Assembly: GCA_021397835.1 (NCBI GenBank)
Contig: JAJFZO010000344.1
Coordinates: 7,936,001-8,000,000 of the forward strand
Direction of reading: 5' to 3'
Length of the DNA stretch: 64,000 nucleotides
Source of the DNA: Moringa oleifera
Lineage: Eukaryota; Streptophyta; Magnoliopsida; Brassicales; Moringaceae
Of the stretch, positions 1-11,893 are shown piece by piece. Made by a program: the position numbers and the translations under genes. Each line of letters starts with the position of its first letter. Positions within the stretch are counted from its first letter, which is position 1. Below the pieces are notes generated by a model that had not been told where the DNA came from, made no database searches, and was given only the letters and a program-made list of their open reading frames with translations.

Positions 1-1293
1 CTCAATTTTGATTTTTTCCGTCTGTTGCCACCCAGATCAAAAATATCAGTAAAACGGTAGTTTTTTTCTTTTCTGTGCAAAAGAAAAACCAATAAAAAAC
101 CCTTGAAAAGAAAATGTGCCTACCACCACTACTTAAATATAACTCAGACCATGGATTTTTCTAATATTTTATTAGCAATAAACCATTTTTTTATTTTTGT
201 AAATAAGGTAAGTAATTAAAAGCAAAGATAAGTTTTATTGTGACCAATAAGAGGTAAGGTTGCTAATTTTTAAATAAAAATATGGTTGGTCCAATATTAA
301 CATTATAGAATATGATAGTAATATTATCAGAACCCACTTAATTTTCATAAAATCTAAAAAATACCCCCTTGAAATTCATAGTTTGCCTGGAAGGAAATGC
401 ATTTGATTACTCATCTAAATATGGAATTCTGTATTTTTTAACAAATATGGCAAAACCATAGGAGTGATGGAGAAATTTGGTTTCTTTGTATCCTTCCTTT
501 ACCTTCCATGTACAGAGGATTCATTGGATTTTGATCTTAAAAGCTTGGATTTTGAACTTAAAAGAAAATCGGATTCTTGGGTATTGCTTCCACACCAGCC
601 TCTCCCTTTTTGGTTCAGGATACTAAAACTGGATTACCAGTAATTATTTCATTGGTATTTTAGGACAAACAAGGTCCAATGTAAGAGGTCCTATGATTCT
701 CCAGGGCCTTAACATGTCCTCTGGTTCTTTTGATCTGAAATGCAGAAATGCTAAGGCATAATTGTTTCTGTAATATGATCACATGGTATTCTGTTTTTTC
801 TTATTACCTAAAGATGATGGCTTAGTCGGAGCTTTTTTAGCTTTAATGACTATGGAGTTCACATTGGCTCTTAAATAAACAGGAACGATACCAATCAATA
901 CAAAATATGCGTTTTTCAGGCTTCTTCCTTACGTACAGGGTACATACAAATATACTTCAGACTCATTGTTGGATGTTCTAAGCTGCCTGGTTGAAGCTCC
1001 AGGGAAGATCTTTATAAGTTTCCACAAACAAATACAATGTACTTAATCACCAAAGCAAGGCATTCCAAATTCAAAACAGAGGGAATTACCTTGCTTGTCA
1101 CTCGATAAACTGATAATGCATGCCAAAAACTATCACATTTTACTAGTTCCTGCTTCTGAAAGTAATACATGGGACGGAGCTGCTTGCACCAACCTTCTTC
1201 CCATAAAAAAATTCCCTGGGAGATAGGTAATAGCCATGATACTAGAATACAATAGGGTAATGAATTGCAGAGTTGAGCTGCTTCTGCTGGGAC
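1..1293. other. Intergenic / 3' flank of the MFS gene
   Basis: No coding region could be supported here. The right part must hold the 3' UTR of the minus-strand transporter gene that ends at 1294. The rest is AT-rich with no repeat structure I could recognise. Confidence 0.5.
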
Positions 1294-3999
1294 TCAATTG
1301 CGAGAGCTTCTGTAGAGTTGAGTGTAGACACTCCTAGTTCGATGGACAACAATCAGACTCAAAACCATTGCAATGATGCATAATCCTGACATTATCCCAC
1401 AAGTGAGCGAGTAGCATTCAGGGCCAACACAAGTAAGTGACTCATCCTCTCTAGCGAGCAGAGGCCCTGGATTTTGCAGTCTCAGACCAGCTTGTTTTTC
1501 TGCATAGTAGTCGTAAATGCCACTGGCAATGACACCAGAGAATATCAGAGAACCAGCTGGACTTGCAAGTGTAAGGAAGTTATACAATGCGCCAAAGCTC
1601 TTCAAGCCAAATAGCTCTGAAACTGCAGCTGGGACAATTGCCCAATGGGCACCATACCCCATTCCTATCAGCACAGTCACGATGTAAATTTGCCCTGGCC
1701 ATCCCATTGCGTAGTAGAAGAGTCCAATTGCCATGACAACCTGAACCACAGACATTGCTACTGGTCTTGGGTATGCATACTTTCTGGTAAGAACACAAGC
1801 AAGGAAACTGGTAAGGAATCATGTGCAAGCATCAGCTAAAGGGAAATCAGTAGAGTTTTGTTTTGGGAAAAGTGAAACAGGATTGTACCTGATAACAGCC
1901 TCAGAGAAGTAGCCACCTCCAACGCGGCCAAGAAAATTGAAAATGCTAACCATGGACACGTATATGCTTGTATCACTGTATCCCAGAGATTGACAAATCT
2001 GACCCATGTTGTCAATTACAGTCAAACCTGATCCAGAAGCCAGTACAAGGGAGACAAAAATGAGCCAGAAATCTGCCTTCACTAATGCCTGCAATAAAGT
2101 GAAGTCCTCTCCTCTTCGTGGGCGTTTCCTCTGCTTGATCCTCACTGCCCCTTCTGCAGCAGCTTGGAACAGTTTAGCTTGCAAATGAGCAATTCGTTTC
2201 TGCCTTTCCGATGCAGGAAGTGAGTCTACCTCTGGAGGCTTCTCATCTTCGACTTCACTTAGAATGACCTCATTTGAGTCCTGCTCAGAGTTAACTTCTT
2301 GTTTGTCTGGTTTGGAGAGAAGATTCTCTTCCAAAGATCTTGGTCCCGAGAAGAAAACCAATACAATGGGGATAATAACTGGCAGCAATATGAGAATAAT
2401 TAAAAGCACTGTGAATAACATGATCAAACCTTGATTTATGTCCAATAGATCCTCAAGCAGCAAAACTCCCAATAAATAAGCTGCCAGGACAACACAAACA
2501 CAGTACGTAAATAAGAAGCTTGAACCATCAGATGGCCTAACTTGTTTGTGACCTCCCACTGGTCTAACAATGAACATCAGAGCAACGACAACCATTGATG
2601 GTCCAACTGCAACCATGAAAATAAGAGATGCTTGATCAGGAGCATTAATCAAAGCATAAATCTGAGTCAAGATTGCGCCACTCAATCCTGCAAACCCTTT
2701 CAGTATCCCCACAACAGGACCCCGGCTTTTAGGGAAGTTCTGCACGCACGAAACAAGAGCTGCTGTGTTGAAGTAGGTCTCCCCATTTGTTCCCACAAAT
2801 ATAGCGATGCATAGCTGCAAACAAAGACCTAGTTAACATTTCCATTGATGTAAAGTAGCTGAAGAAAACTCTCCAGCTTCTTTGATCAAAACAATGAACA
2901 GAAGCATGTGTTTGCACAGCCAGATAAGTCCCAGGAAGTGAGATAAGTTCATTTTCTAGGAATGAAAGCAGATATTTCAATTTCAGTGACAATTGCTCCT
3001 TAACTGTATTCCACAGAAACATGCTTAAGATGAAAGAAATATGCAGATACTTCTCCTGAACTGCAAATAGCAAGATGAACTGCACTCGTTCTTGTATCAT
3101 AAGAGGAATACAACAGAAATTTTGAGTTTTTGTTGCCTTCATCAGTAAGCCTAAGATCAAGATACAGAGCACAAGGCAACGTTCCTTCGTAATTAAATCA
3201 TTAGGGCAATATCCTTCTCGGTTGATTTATTTCGCAATAATGAAGAACTAAGAAATACAATTTACCTAACAATTATCATATTCTCAAATTACATCAAAGT
3301 TCCAGTTTAAGGTTTCTTCCTGATGGAAAATTTTATTTAGACCATGAAATTGCAAATTTTGGGAATAATAAACACGGGTAAGTACTTTCTGCCAACCAGA
3401 TCATCCAATCCTGCTCCTCCTCATTATTATAATCCTTTTGAAGGTCAACCAGAGAGATCAGTAATTTTCACAAATCTCAAAAGGAGATCATATATCAGAA
3501 GCCATTCAGATCAATATTCCCTCGTGACCCAGAAGCCAGAAGAGAAATCAAACTCATCCCAGAACCCAATACCATAATCAAACTTTGCCTAGAAAGCCAA
3601 TATACAAAAACACTCGGAAGAAAGAAGCTCAAACGAAGAAAAACAGAAAATGATTTAACTCACCACCCAGAGAGGCAAAGCAGGCAAGCTACCGGCGGCG
3701 ATAAGCCAAACCAGACCGTACCCAACAAAGTTCTGCACGGAGCCAATAAGTAAAATTGCCCAAATGGGCAAGGCCTCGCATAAGGTGCCAGCCAGAAACC
3801 CAATACTATCGCCCAAGTCCTTGGCCACACCCAGAAGGGCCACCTGCCTCTGGTTGTATCCCATGGCGCTCTTTATCACAGGTGATATGCTCCCAAACAA
3901 GTACCCAATCCCCGCGCAGGACTGAATCCACATTGCACACACAAACACCAGCCATCTGTTGTTGAAAAAGGCCTTGATTTTCTCAGCTAAACGTTGCAT
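1294..3999 (-). CDS. Nodulin-like major facilitator superfamily transporter
   Basis: Three exons on the minus strand: 3999-3664, 2814-1889 and 1783-1294. Together they give 1752 nt and 583 aa, with phase-0 and phase-2 introns at GT/AG sites. The start is the ATG at 3999 (MQRLAEKIKAFFNNRW), because in-frame codons upstream lack an ATG. The N-terminal nodulin-like domain shows family motifs such as GYLFGSISP, GVAKDLGDSIGFLAG, NGETYFNTAALV and SRGPVVGILKG. A charged cytosolic loop follows around residues 280-350, and then the second MFS half with GRVGGGYFSE and GIYDYYAEKQ. About a dozen hydrophobic segments are visible, so it is an integral membrane protein. The family is plant-specific, its substrates are mostly unknown, and some members are linked to organic-acid or metal traffic. 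No neighbour suggests a substrate. Confidence 0.92.
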
Positions 4000-5082
4000 A
4001 GCTATTCCCAACAATCACCTGTCAAACAAAGTCTCTAAATGAGATTAGTTGATGATGGTATTTGGAGATCTGCAGATAATGGATCAAATAGGAGGTGTGC
4101 TTTTCACTTATTGCCATGTCATATCTTCTTTTATTCACCACAGATGAGTGGAAAACGTGTGAAAATGGAATACGAAGGGGTAATGCAAACATGGTCAGGA
4201 GGTGATAACGGTAGCTACAACTATCAATAGCATTATCAGGAAGAGAGGGGACAGGGATCATGACTTCGGCAGGGCAATGCTTTTATCAGACTTACCCTAT
4301 AGTTTGTCAATAATATGAACCTCTCTCACCATTGAACCCACAAGAGATCACTTAAGAATGGAAGCATAGATTTTCGATGTACTAGTGGGCATGGTAGATT
4401 TAAATGCTCCATCTCAACTCTCTAACCCTACCCTTTGTCTTTTTCCATTTTGTTATCTTCTAAAAGGTTTTATGTCTAGCAGCCATTTTTGTCGGATTTG
4501 CCACAGATATAAAACCTAAGAACTTATACCTCTAAATGTAGCTTTCTCAATCATTTATTATCCATTTGGTCATTTTGGGCCCTAATCACATGATATAGCA
4601 AGACTTGGTAGGAGAAAATCTGACATGTGCTGTGTCAAACCACGTTTCAATGGAGTTCTACATGAAATGGACAGAGTGAGAACATGTTTCGGATCAAAGT
4701 AAGAACGCATGCCTAGGTTCTGCCACAAAACCTTCACTCGAGTATTTTTCGGTTTGTTTTCTTTGCCGACTATCATCCAATTCTTGTCTCTTTCTGAGTA
4801 ATATTTTGACCATACAGTCAAGGTTCAAAGCTGTGGCAACGATTTTGTTAACAGTTCTAGGAGACAGAATGGTTGAGTTATAATTGTGCAATTTTATTAA
4901 ATTTTAGAAAATAAAAATATGTATAATTTTATAGTATATTATATTAATGAATCTGTAATTGATTAAAATTATGAAAAAAATATTATTTATGTTTCAAATA
5001 TGTAACGTATCAAATTTTTTATTTTTTTAAAAAATATCATTATAAGATAAAATTATATATTTATGATTAAAACAAATAATAT

Positions 5083-5672
5083 ATTGTGATTAAACTTGAC
5101 TGCGGTTCAATTCAAATCGATGAACTGAATCGAAATCTTAAAGTTTTAAACCAGAAGTAATATAAATAGTTTCGATTCAAAATTTATATGAACCGTAACC
5201 GAAGCCATTTTCAAAATGGTTCGGTTATGGTTCATGTAAATTTTGAATCGAAACCAAAACCGATGATTCAAAACCGACGGTTTTGGTTCGGTTTTTAATT
5301 AAATTAATTTTTAAAATATTAAAAATTTTAATTTAAAAATTAATTTTAAAAATTTTAAAAATAATTTTAATTTTAAAATATATATTTCAATAAAAGTATG
5401 ATTTTTTATTTTTTATTTTATTAAAAATTTATAATTAAAATAAAAGTATTATATTTATAATTAAAATATAAACCGAAATCAAAATCGAACTGAAATTTGA
5501 ACTGTATATGAACCGAAACCTAAACCGTACTTGAACTGCTTTCGAATCCGACCTTAACCGGAACTGTAGCCTAACGGCTCAGGTTTCGGCTCATTCTAAC
5601 CATAAATCTTAAACCGACGATTCGAAACCGAAACCGAACCAAACCCGAACCATGATCAGGCCTAATTGTGAT
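5083..5672. mobile_element. hAT-type MITE with 8-bp target duplication
   Basis: A 574-bp block (5091-5664) is flanked by the direct 8-mer ATTGTGAT at 5083-5090 and 5665-5672. Its ends form an imperfect terminal inverted repeat: the left end begins TAAACTTGACTGCGGTTC and the complement of the right end reads TAGGCCTGATCATGGTTC. Twelve of 18 positions match, and most differences are transitions. The interior is rich in GGTTCGGTTT-like words in both orientations around an A/T-only centre, so it could fold back. It has no coding capacity. The 8-bp duplication and the TAGG..TG ends are typical of hAT elements, so this is best read as a non-autonomous hAT MITE. Confidence 0.7.
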
Positions 5673-5852
5673 ACCCTAATTAAATTTTTGACATTCAATA
5701 TTAACAATAAGTTTAACCTAAATTAACTCAATTTATGAACACGAGCTCGATCGATAAAAAAAAAATTGATGAAATTTTTAAAATAATAAGTTTGTTTAAA
5801 CTTGTTTGCTTGAATATTTTGTAATATATAATTCTATCTAGAAATTTAATTC

Positions 5853-6181
5853 GTAAAGCTAGAGGTGATCATAGTTCGATTTAATTCGAATTTACAAATT
5901 AAATTAAAATTTTATATTTTTAAATTAAATTTTAAATAATTTAGTTAAGATTTGATTATAATAATATTTTAAATTATCAATTTTTTTATTTTTTATTTTC
6001 AAAATTTAAAATTTAAAATATTATATTTTACAATATAAATTAAATATTTAATTTAATTAATAATTATTTGATTTTTATTTTAAAAATTAATAATCAAAAA
6101 AATTATTTCAAAAGTCAACTGTTCAAAATTTATTTTTTTTAACATGAATAAACTCTGAGTCATAATCACCATTACAAAGCT
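5853..6181. mobile_element. Possible older hAT-like MITE
   Basis: The sequence TAGAGGTGATCATAGTTCGA at 5860 resembles the inner end of the neighbouring MITE. About 310 bp later, the complement of the stretch ending near 6173 reads AATGGTGATTATGACTC, which matches it in about 11 of 17 positions. The flanks are GTAAAGCT (5853-5860) and ACAAAGCT (6174-6181), a six-of-eight match that could be a decayed target duplication. The interior is AT-only. This call is suggestive only. Confidence 0.35.
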
Positions 6182-7598
6182 CATATTTAAACAAATTAAC
6201 TTAATAGATAAAAAAAAATGATATGAGTTAAATTAATAAAAAAAATTAGTTATTATTTAAAAAAATAATATAAATAAATAAATAAATATTATCATAAAAT
6301 AATAAATAATATTAAAAAACTGAAACTAAAAAAACTTCATTCAAACTTCTACTCTATTTGAATGTATAATAATGAATAGCATTAAAAAGCATTTAATATT
6401 TATATAATTTTTAATAAAAATAATAAATTTAATTTTTATAAAATAAATTAACTTATAAAAAACTTTATAAATTAAAAAACAAAAAGATATTATAAATTTG
6501 ATAAAAAAATTAACTCTAGATAGATGATAAGCTTACTTTATAATTTAATAGTAATAGTAATAAATTAATAAAAATCAATAAATTATGTTATTAAATTTTT
6601 TGATAAGTAAATATTTTATATTTTGTAAAATTTATTATATTAAATTTAATCTGTCATAATAATTAATTTTTAATTCAAATTTAAAATCCTGATTGATTAA
6701 TTCGTTAAACATATAATATTCATCCTACGGACCATATACAAACTCACCTACATTTTTAGTATATAACTTACCCAAGAAAAAGTATTAAATAATTTAAAAA
6801 CCTCATGTCATTACCTATCTAATCATATTGGCTCATACCATATCTTTCCAGAACATTTACAAGAGATCAAGTATGTTCAATTATATAATTTAATGCTAGC
6901 CGATGGGCTTGGCTTATATGAGGCAATAATGCACGAAATTAAGAGGGATTAGCATAATGTCATGACTTTTCCCGAGGAAAATACCAAATCATTAAAGACA
7001 GATTAGCCTAAAAGCATGACTTTCAGATATGGGTACCAATCATCTAACTAAGTTTATGCCTTGCTGTCGTGAACACTGATTTAAAGTCACTTATGTCACA
7101 GTCAGCTTAAACAACTAATGCAAGATTCTTGCAGTAACACGTAACTCCAGAGCTTCTGTTGGTCGTGGTCATGTTACTCTGCTTCACGTCTCCCTTAATC
7201 CACTCGTGCTAGTTTGGTCTTTGTTGGAGACCTGGTCATCCACCGCATGGGCTTAAGGGAAGAAAAACTCCAACAAAAGATGTTTGCCATTTTAATGACT
7301 CTAAAAAATAATTAAAATAAGTTAAACATTTATTTATTTTAAATGATAAAAATAAAAAATTAAATTTTGCGATCTTAATGACTCCAACGAAAGATTTGCT
7401 GCACAAGTTAGCCTGCCTATACCCAGAAACGGTCCTCACAAATGAGAGCAATCAAAAGTGCTTCTCTGCTGTCATATTGGGAACAATACCACAGCACAAT
7501 TTAATAGCATTAACTTCAACACTTGATGGATGAAAATGGTGTATAGCCATGAAGGATTCAAGCTGTTAACTATGGTTTCCAAGCAATGCTTGTTTACC

Positions 7599-8634
7599 CT
7601 AATCCATGGAGTCAAAACTTGGAGAATACCAGCCAAGTTGGTCAATAATCTTCTTCATTCTCTCTTCCTGTCCCTTCGAATCACCGAAAGCTGTTGTGAA
7701 AGGGTACACATAAGTTACCTTTGCAGCCATACACCTGTAAGAAACCACATCTCCTTTCACCAGGAACTCCAAGATGTCTCTGCCGAATCCTCCATCAACC
7801 TCAGCTTGTAAATATTGGCCTGATTTCGTTTCAATTGTTTGTAATGTTATTAGGAAAGAAAATCAAGAATCAAAGCACCTGCTAGCACATAGAAATTTAA
7901 CACACCAACCCAGAATCTAATTCAGATAGATTAAGCAGTACAATTACCATCAGGGGTATCTTCAACATCCTGAATCTTCACATTTTTCTGGGTTTTCGAG
8001 ATTACTTCCTGCAATTTCTGCAGAAAAAGTCAAGACAGAACAAGATTCAATCCAGAATCAAGAATTTTAGCCCAAATGCAGCTGTACACAAGCATGAATG
8101 TTCAAAACCTGGACTGCGTCCTCTGTAGAATTCTCAGGAATCGTCAACGGGAAAGCAAAAGATGAGGATTTCGGATTCGTCGAGACACAACCTGGGTTCG
8201 TTGATGGGCAAGGTCTAATTTTCCTACAACATCACATAAAAGTCATCAGCAAGAAAGTAAAACTACACCACAAACCAGATATGTTAAAACGTCATATTGC
8301 GGAAAAGAAGTAAAATTTTCCACTAAAGTGAAGCAAAGAAAGAAATTTTCACAAACCCATTTTCCAGTCCAGTCTGCAAGAACTTGGACTGAGCGAAAGG
8401 GGTGGTGAGAGGGAGAGAAGGAGACTGAGAGCTGAGAGAAGGGATTGCTGAGGAAGGTAATGGTGAGTTCAAGGATAGAGCGAGAGCTAAGGAGAGTACA
8501 TTGGAGAAGAGAATGGGCTTTGAGGTGTGACTTTGCGAATAGGATTTATGGTTTTGGAGATTATGGGAAGCTTTGGGGATTGAAAGAGTGAAGGGTGGAG
8601 AATGCGGAGGGAGAAGATGACCAATCCAACTCAT
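7599..8634 (-). CDS. Thylakoid lumenal 17.9 kDa protein, chloroplastic
   Basis: Four minus-strand exons: 8634-8357, 8223-8109, 8017-7948 and 7819-7599. They give 684 nt and 227 aa with continuous phase. The N-terminus looks like a bipartite transit peptide: a Ser/Pro-rich stroma-targeting part, then a hydrophobic stretch (VLSLALALSL) ending near SSAIPSL, as expected for thylakoid lumen import. The mature part contains LENGKIRPCPSTNPGCVST, then EDTPDG, AEVDGGFGRD, RCMAAKVTYVYPFTTAFGDS and GQEERMKKIIDQLGWY. From memory this is very close to Arabidopsis At4g24930. Its biochemical role is not established; lumen proteome studies found the family. It is transcribed divergently from MED30 with a tRNA-Ser between them. 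Confidence 0.9.
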
Positions 8635-8791
8635 GTTTCGTTAAAGAGTCGCTTATCTTTTCCCTGCTGGCTGCTGCTGGCATCTCAGGCTCTCTGGCTC
8701 TGGCGTCTCTTCGCTTTTCGTACCAAAACGGGCCGTTTTCTGTTTCTTAGTAAAGAATCAATATCTTGTTGTGTCCCTAAGCAAACAACAA

Positions 8792-8873
8792 GTCGATATG
8801 TCCGAGTGGTTAAGGAGACAGACTTGAAATCTGTTGGGCTTCGCCCGCGCAGGTTCGAACCCTGCTGTCGACG
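8792..8873 (+). tRNA. tRNA-Ser (anticodon TGA)
   Basis: An 82-nt type II tRNA. The acceptor stem GTCGATA (8792-8798) pairs with TGTCGAC (8866-8872), followed by discriminator G. The anticodon stem ACAGA/TCTGT encloses the loop CTTGAAA, with anticodon TGA at 8825-8827. A variable arm GGGCTTCGCCC and the T-arm GGTTCGAACC (the B box) are present. A CAA-rich stretch lies just upstream, as is usual for plant tRNA genes, and a T6 run at 8879-8884 can end Pol III transcription. There is no intron and the CCA is not encoded. It reads UCA and, by wobble, other UCN serine codons. Confidence 0.96.
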
Positions 8874-8878
8874 ATATC

Positions 8879-8884
8879 TTTTTT
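8879..8884 (+). terminator. Pol III terminator of tRNA-Ser
   Basis: A run of six T residues starts five bases after the tRNA discriminator base. Pol III stops at such runs. Confidence 0.75.
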
Positions 8885-9082
8885 CTTTGGGTTAATTTTC
8901 AGAGCCTCTGTTTGGACGCCCGAAAAAGAGGAAAACTTACTCTGGGAATTGTGGGGCATTATCTTCACACTGAAGAGTTCGGGCTGGGCAGTGTTTTTAT
9001 TTTTTTGAGGAAATCTTCGAAATCTCCAGAAAAAGGGAAAACTCTCAGGAAACCAGAGTGCCTACATCCTAGAGCGAACGAA

Positions 9083-10501
9083 ATGGAAGAAAAGTCCAAT
9101 GCCAGCGCGCTAGTGTCTCCGAAGACAACGCAGGAGTTAGCGATGGAGGGGCAGAAGCATCTAGAAGAAACGATAGAGGCAGCTTTCCAGATCCTCTCCT
9201 GTATGAACGACGAGCTCTGCAACCCTGCCCTGTGGGCCACCACTCCCTCGCCCGCTTCTTCTTCGGCCGCAATTACCAATGGGCCTCCTTCGGTTTCCAC
9301 GAACGGTGTGGTTGCGACCGATGGCGATGCGTCGTCCTCTGATGGATCCATGCATCACTTGGATATGGCCGGAGGCGCCGGTGGAGGCAGCGGCAATAGC
9401 GCTCTCGACGATGCTCGCCTTCGCTACAAGAACTCCGTAGCTTCCCTTCGTGCTGTTCTTGCTGCAATTCCTAATTCTCAAAAGGTAAACAAGAAGCATT
9501 GCACCTTTGCTCCTCTTTTTTTTTTTTTATTGTTTTGTTTTGTAGAATTAGTGTGAAAGTTTTCTGATTACTGAATTAGAATCTGACTGACTAGAATCTT
9601 GATCATGCTGACATGATCAATTTTAGAACTATTGAACTAAATATTTGAAGTTGTAGTTTTCTGATTAAAGACCTAAAACAGCAGGCTGAGCAATTTATAA
9701 TACACTTTGGTTGGAAATTGATCTGAGTCTCTGAGTTTCTGCTTAAAACTACATGTCTCATTTCCCTCAAGAATCTTTCACAAGAATTTCGTTTCTTCCT
9801 CCTGGAGAGAATAGGCTCCTTAGGTGATCTTGCCAAGTACTGTGTTCAGCTTATTGACACAGTAATACCACCTGGAAGTGGAAAAATCATAAGTTATATC
9901 TTTGGATATGGTAGCTGGGCTGCATGTCTACTCATCATGATTTAATTTCTCTGGTTGTCTTTTCTTAATATTTTTTTTCCCCTTGTAAGTATGTCAGGTT
10001 TTCCCGCTTTATGATGTTGCAGTTGCAATGGGTTAGTTTTCTTTCTTGCAATTTAACTATGTGGTCTGTTCATTTCCAATAGGCAAAAGCATTTGAAACA
10101 AGTGGCTCAGGATCCCCAGCAGATCAAGCTGAAATTGAGAAGTTGGAGGAGCGAGCCTCTAGTCTCAGGAAGGTAATTACCAACGAATTCTGATGATAAT
10201 GATTAGGCATACTTTTGAACAAGTTCTTATCTCTTTACAGTAACACTGGTGTCAACCTTTTAGTTGTATAACGATACAGAGTAACTCGTATAATTATAAT
10301 GGAAAATCTATATCCTTTCGCAGAGGTGCTAATTTGAAAGCCTGTTTATTTTATTCCAGTTCTCGGTGCTGGTGTTTCACTGATGGATGTTTTTAAATGC
10401 AGGAGCTTTCTAACAAGAACACATATCTCAAGCTTCTTATTGATCAGCTACGAGATCTTATCACAGACATATCAACATGGCAAAGTCCCTATTCTGTCTG
10501 A
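9083..10501 (+). CDS. MED30: Mediator of RNA polymerase II transcription subunit 30
   Basis: Three plus-strand exons: 9083-9484, 10083-10172 and 10403-10501. They give 591 nt and 196 aa with phase-0 introns. The start is the ATG opening MEEKSNASA; the frame stays open upstream but has no better methionine. The conserved core near the N-terminus is [20 protein letters not shown] followed by [12 protein letters not shown] Ser/Gly-rich low-complexity linker covers about residues 45-105, then [22 protein letters not shown]-terminal heptad-rich helix includes [20 protein letters not shown] and ends [11 protein letters not shown]. This matches the plant MED30 family, a nuclear subunit of the Mediator head that links activators with Pol II. 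The Arabidopsis copy is At5g63480. Confidence 0.94.
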
Positions 10502-11893
10502 AGTTTGGAATTCATATCTCAGTTGTGAAAGAAGGTGCCTGAGAATAGAAGTTGTTCTGGTATCTGATATCCATTCATTTTATACAAATTTAAAGTGGGT
10601 GATTAGGTTTCTCACTGGTAAAGAACTGCATTATTTTAGAAAAATGCTAAATGAGAAGATTTTGTATATCTTTCAGGGATAAAGTTAAAACAAAATTCAC
10701 TCATGAATAGTTTGATGCATTTTTGACGTGGTAATTGATGTGGTGGAAATCTTCATTTGATTGATAGATAAAATGAACTAGATGAATTTTAATGTGTCAT
10801 TTGATGAGAGGTTTCGGAATTTGGGTCCATATCTCAGCTGCTCATCACCATAGTAGCATATATGATTATTGACCCATATGCAGAATATTGGCAGCTTGAT
10901 TAAGCTGATGGCTACTTGGAGTTTCTTTGACAGCCCACTCCACTGTCGTTGTGGTGGTAGGACCTTAGCTACAAGCCTGCCACAATGTAGTTCACTATGG
11001 TGGCTCCCCCGTCCCGCAACCCCTTAAGGGCCAACCCCTTTTATCTTAGCTGCTATTGAAGTTCAATTCAAGGGCATTGTAGATCTCATTCAAACCAGTC
11101 GCAATCTGGATCTTAGGCATGCACCTTCATCCGACTCTATTTCATCCGAAATTTGGTCTTTTTACCACTTCTAATCCATATTTTATTTGGGATGGTGTAA
11201 GTATCAAACTGTAGGAACGCATGGCTTTGGCTGATTTCTGAAGTTGCCAGACCCTAGACTGGAGCAAGGTGTTCCAAAGTACTGCAAATCTCGTTGTCAT
11301 GATTGAGTAATTGTGCAATAGATATGTGGACAATAAATATCCAGGAATGCATTGAGATTCTGGTGGATATAAAATTGTCATTTGCCAGAAATGAGAGAAT
11401 TGATGAGACTCAGAACTGTCGCACTTTCTGCCTGTCTTGTTCATTGCCTACCATACAACAGCAACAAAATCAGCAGAAACTTGGACCCATCTTGATGTTC
11501 AGAAGATCCTAGTCTGAACTGGCCTTCTCACAGTTTTGTATAATGTGCCACCTTCAATGGCAGTTTTCTGGGAAAACAAATTCAGATACTTAATTCAACT
11601 GAAACAGGTTCACCTCGGCTTCAAATTACCTGGCTAAACTCTTTGGAAGAAGCTCATTTATCATAAACACTCTTATATCAGGCATCTGAAACTACATTTC
11701 AAGTACAGTTTCACAGTTTCAGTTGCCTCATGGCAATTTACATTACCTCAATGGAAACTTGTGCTTTGGTAGAAAGAAGAAATACTATTCTATATCTTAT
11801 TGCACGATACTTGAACAATTTAATGTGGGTGGACATTGCTAAACTCTGTGAGGGACATGAACACATAAATCTATATATAAGAAGGTTGATATA
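10502..11893. other. Intergenic between convergent MED30 and NPC6
   Basis: This 1.4-kb stretch must hold the 3' UTRs of MED30 (plus) and the phospholipase gene (minus). I see no RNA gene or clear repeat. ORFs here are short and uninformative. Confidence 0.5.

Larger units (their letters stand above)
4015..7598. other. AT-rich spacer with degenerate repeats
   Basis: There is no supported gene between the transporter and the thylakoid lumen gene. The spacer contains the hAT-like MITE at 5083-5672, a weaker one at 5853-6181, and long A/T-only stretches at 5300-6700. ORFs in this stretch are short and show no codon structure. Confidence 0.55.
8635..9082. promoter_or_regulatory. 448-bp divergent promoter region with an embedded tRNA gene
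   Basis: This is the space between the start codons of the thylakoid lumen gene (minus) and MED30 (plus). Besides the tRNA-Ser it holds an interrupted palindrome, AAAACGGGCCGTTTT, at 8725-8739 about 90 bp from the lumen-gene ATG. Both Pol II promoters and a Pol III gene must share this interval. Confidence 0.6.

Noticed and set aside
2729..3172. 147-codon minus-strand open frame in the MFS intron
   Set aside because: It overlaps the start of exon 2 and runs into intron 1 of the transporter gene. Exons 1 and 2 splice in frame across it and no family is recognisable.
8965..9499. Several minus-strand frames over MED30 exon 1
   Set aside because: They are shadows of the GC-rich MED30 first exon, whose plus-strand frame matches the family from start to end.
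10820..11140. Possible retroelement fragment between MED30 and NPC6
   Set aside because: It is less AT-rich than its surroundings, but I found no LTR, primer site, reverse transcriptase or protease motif in any frame.
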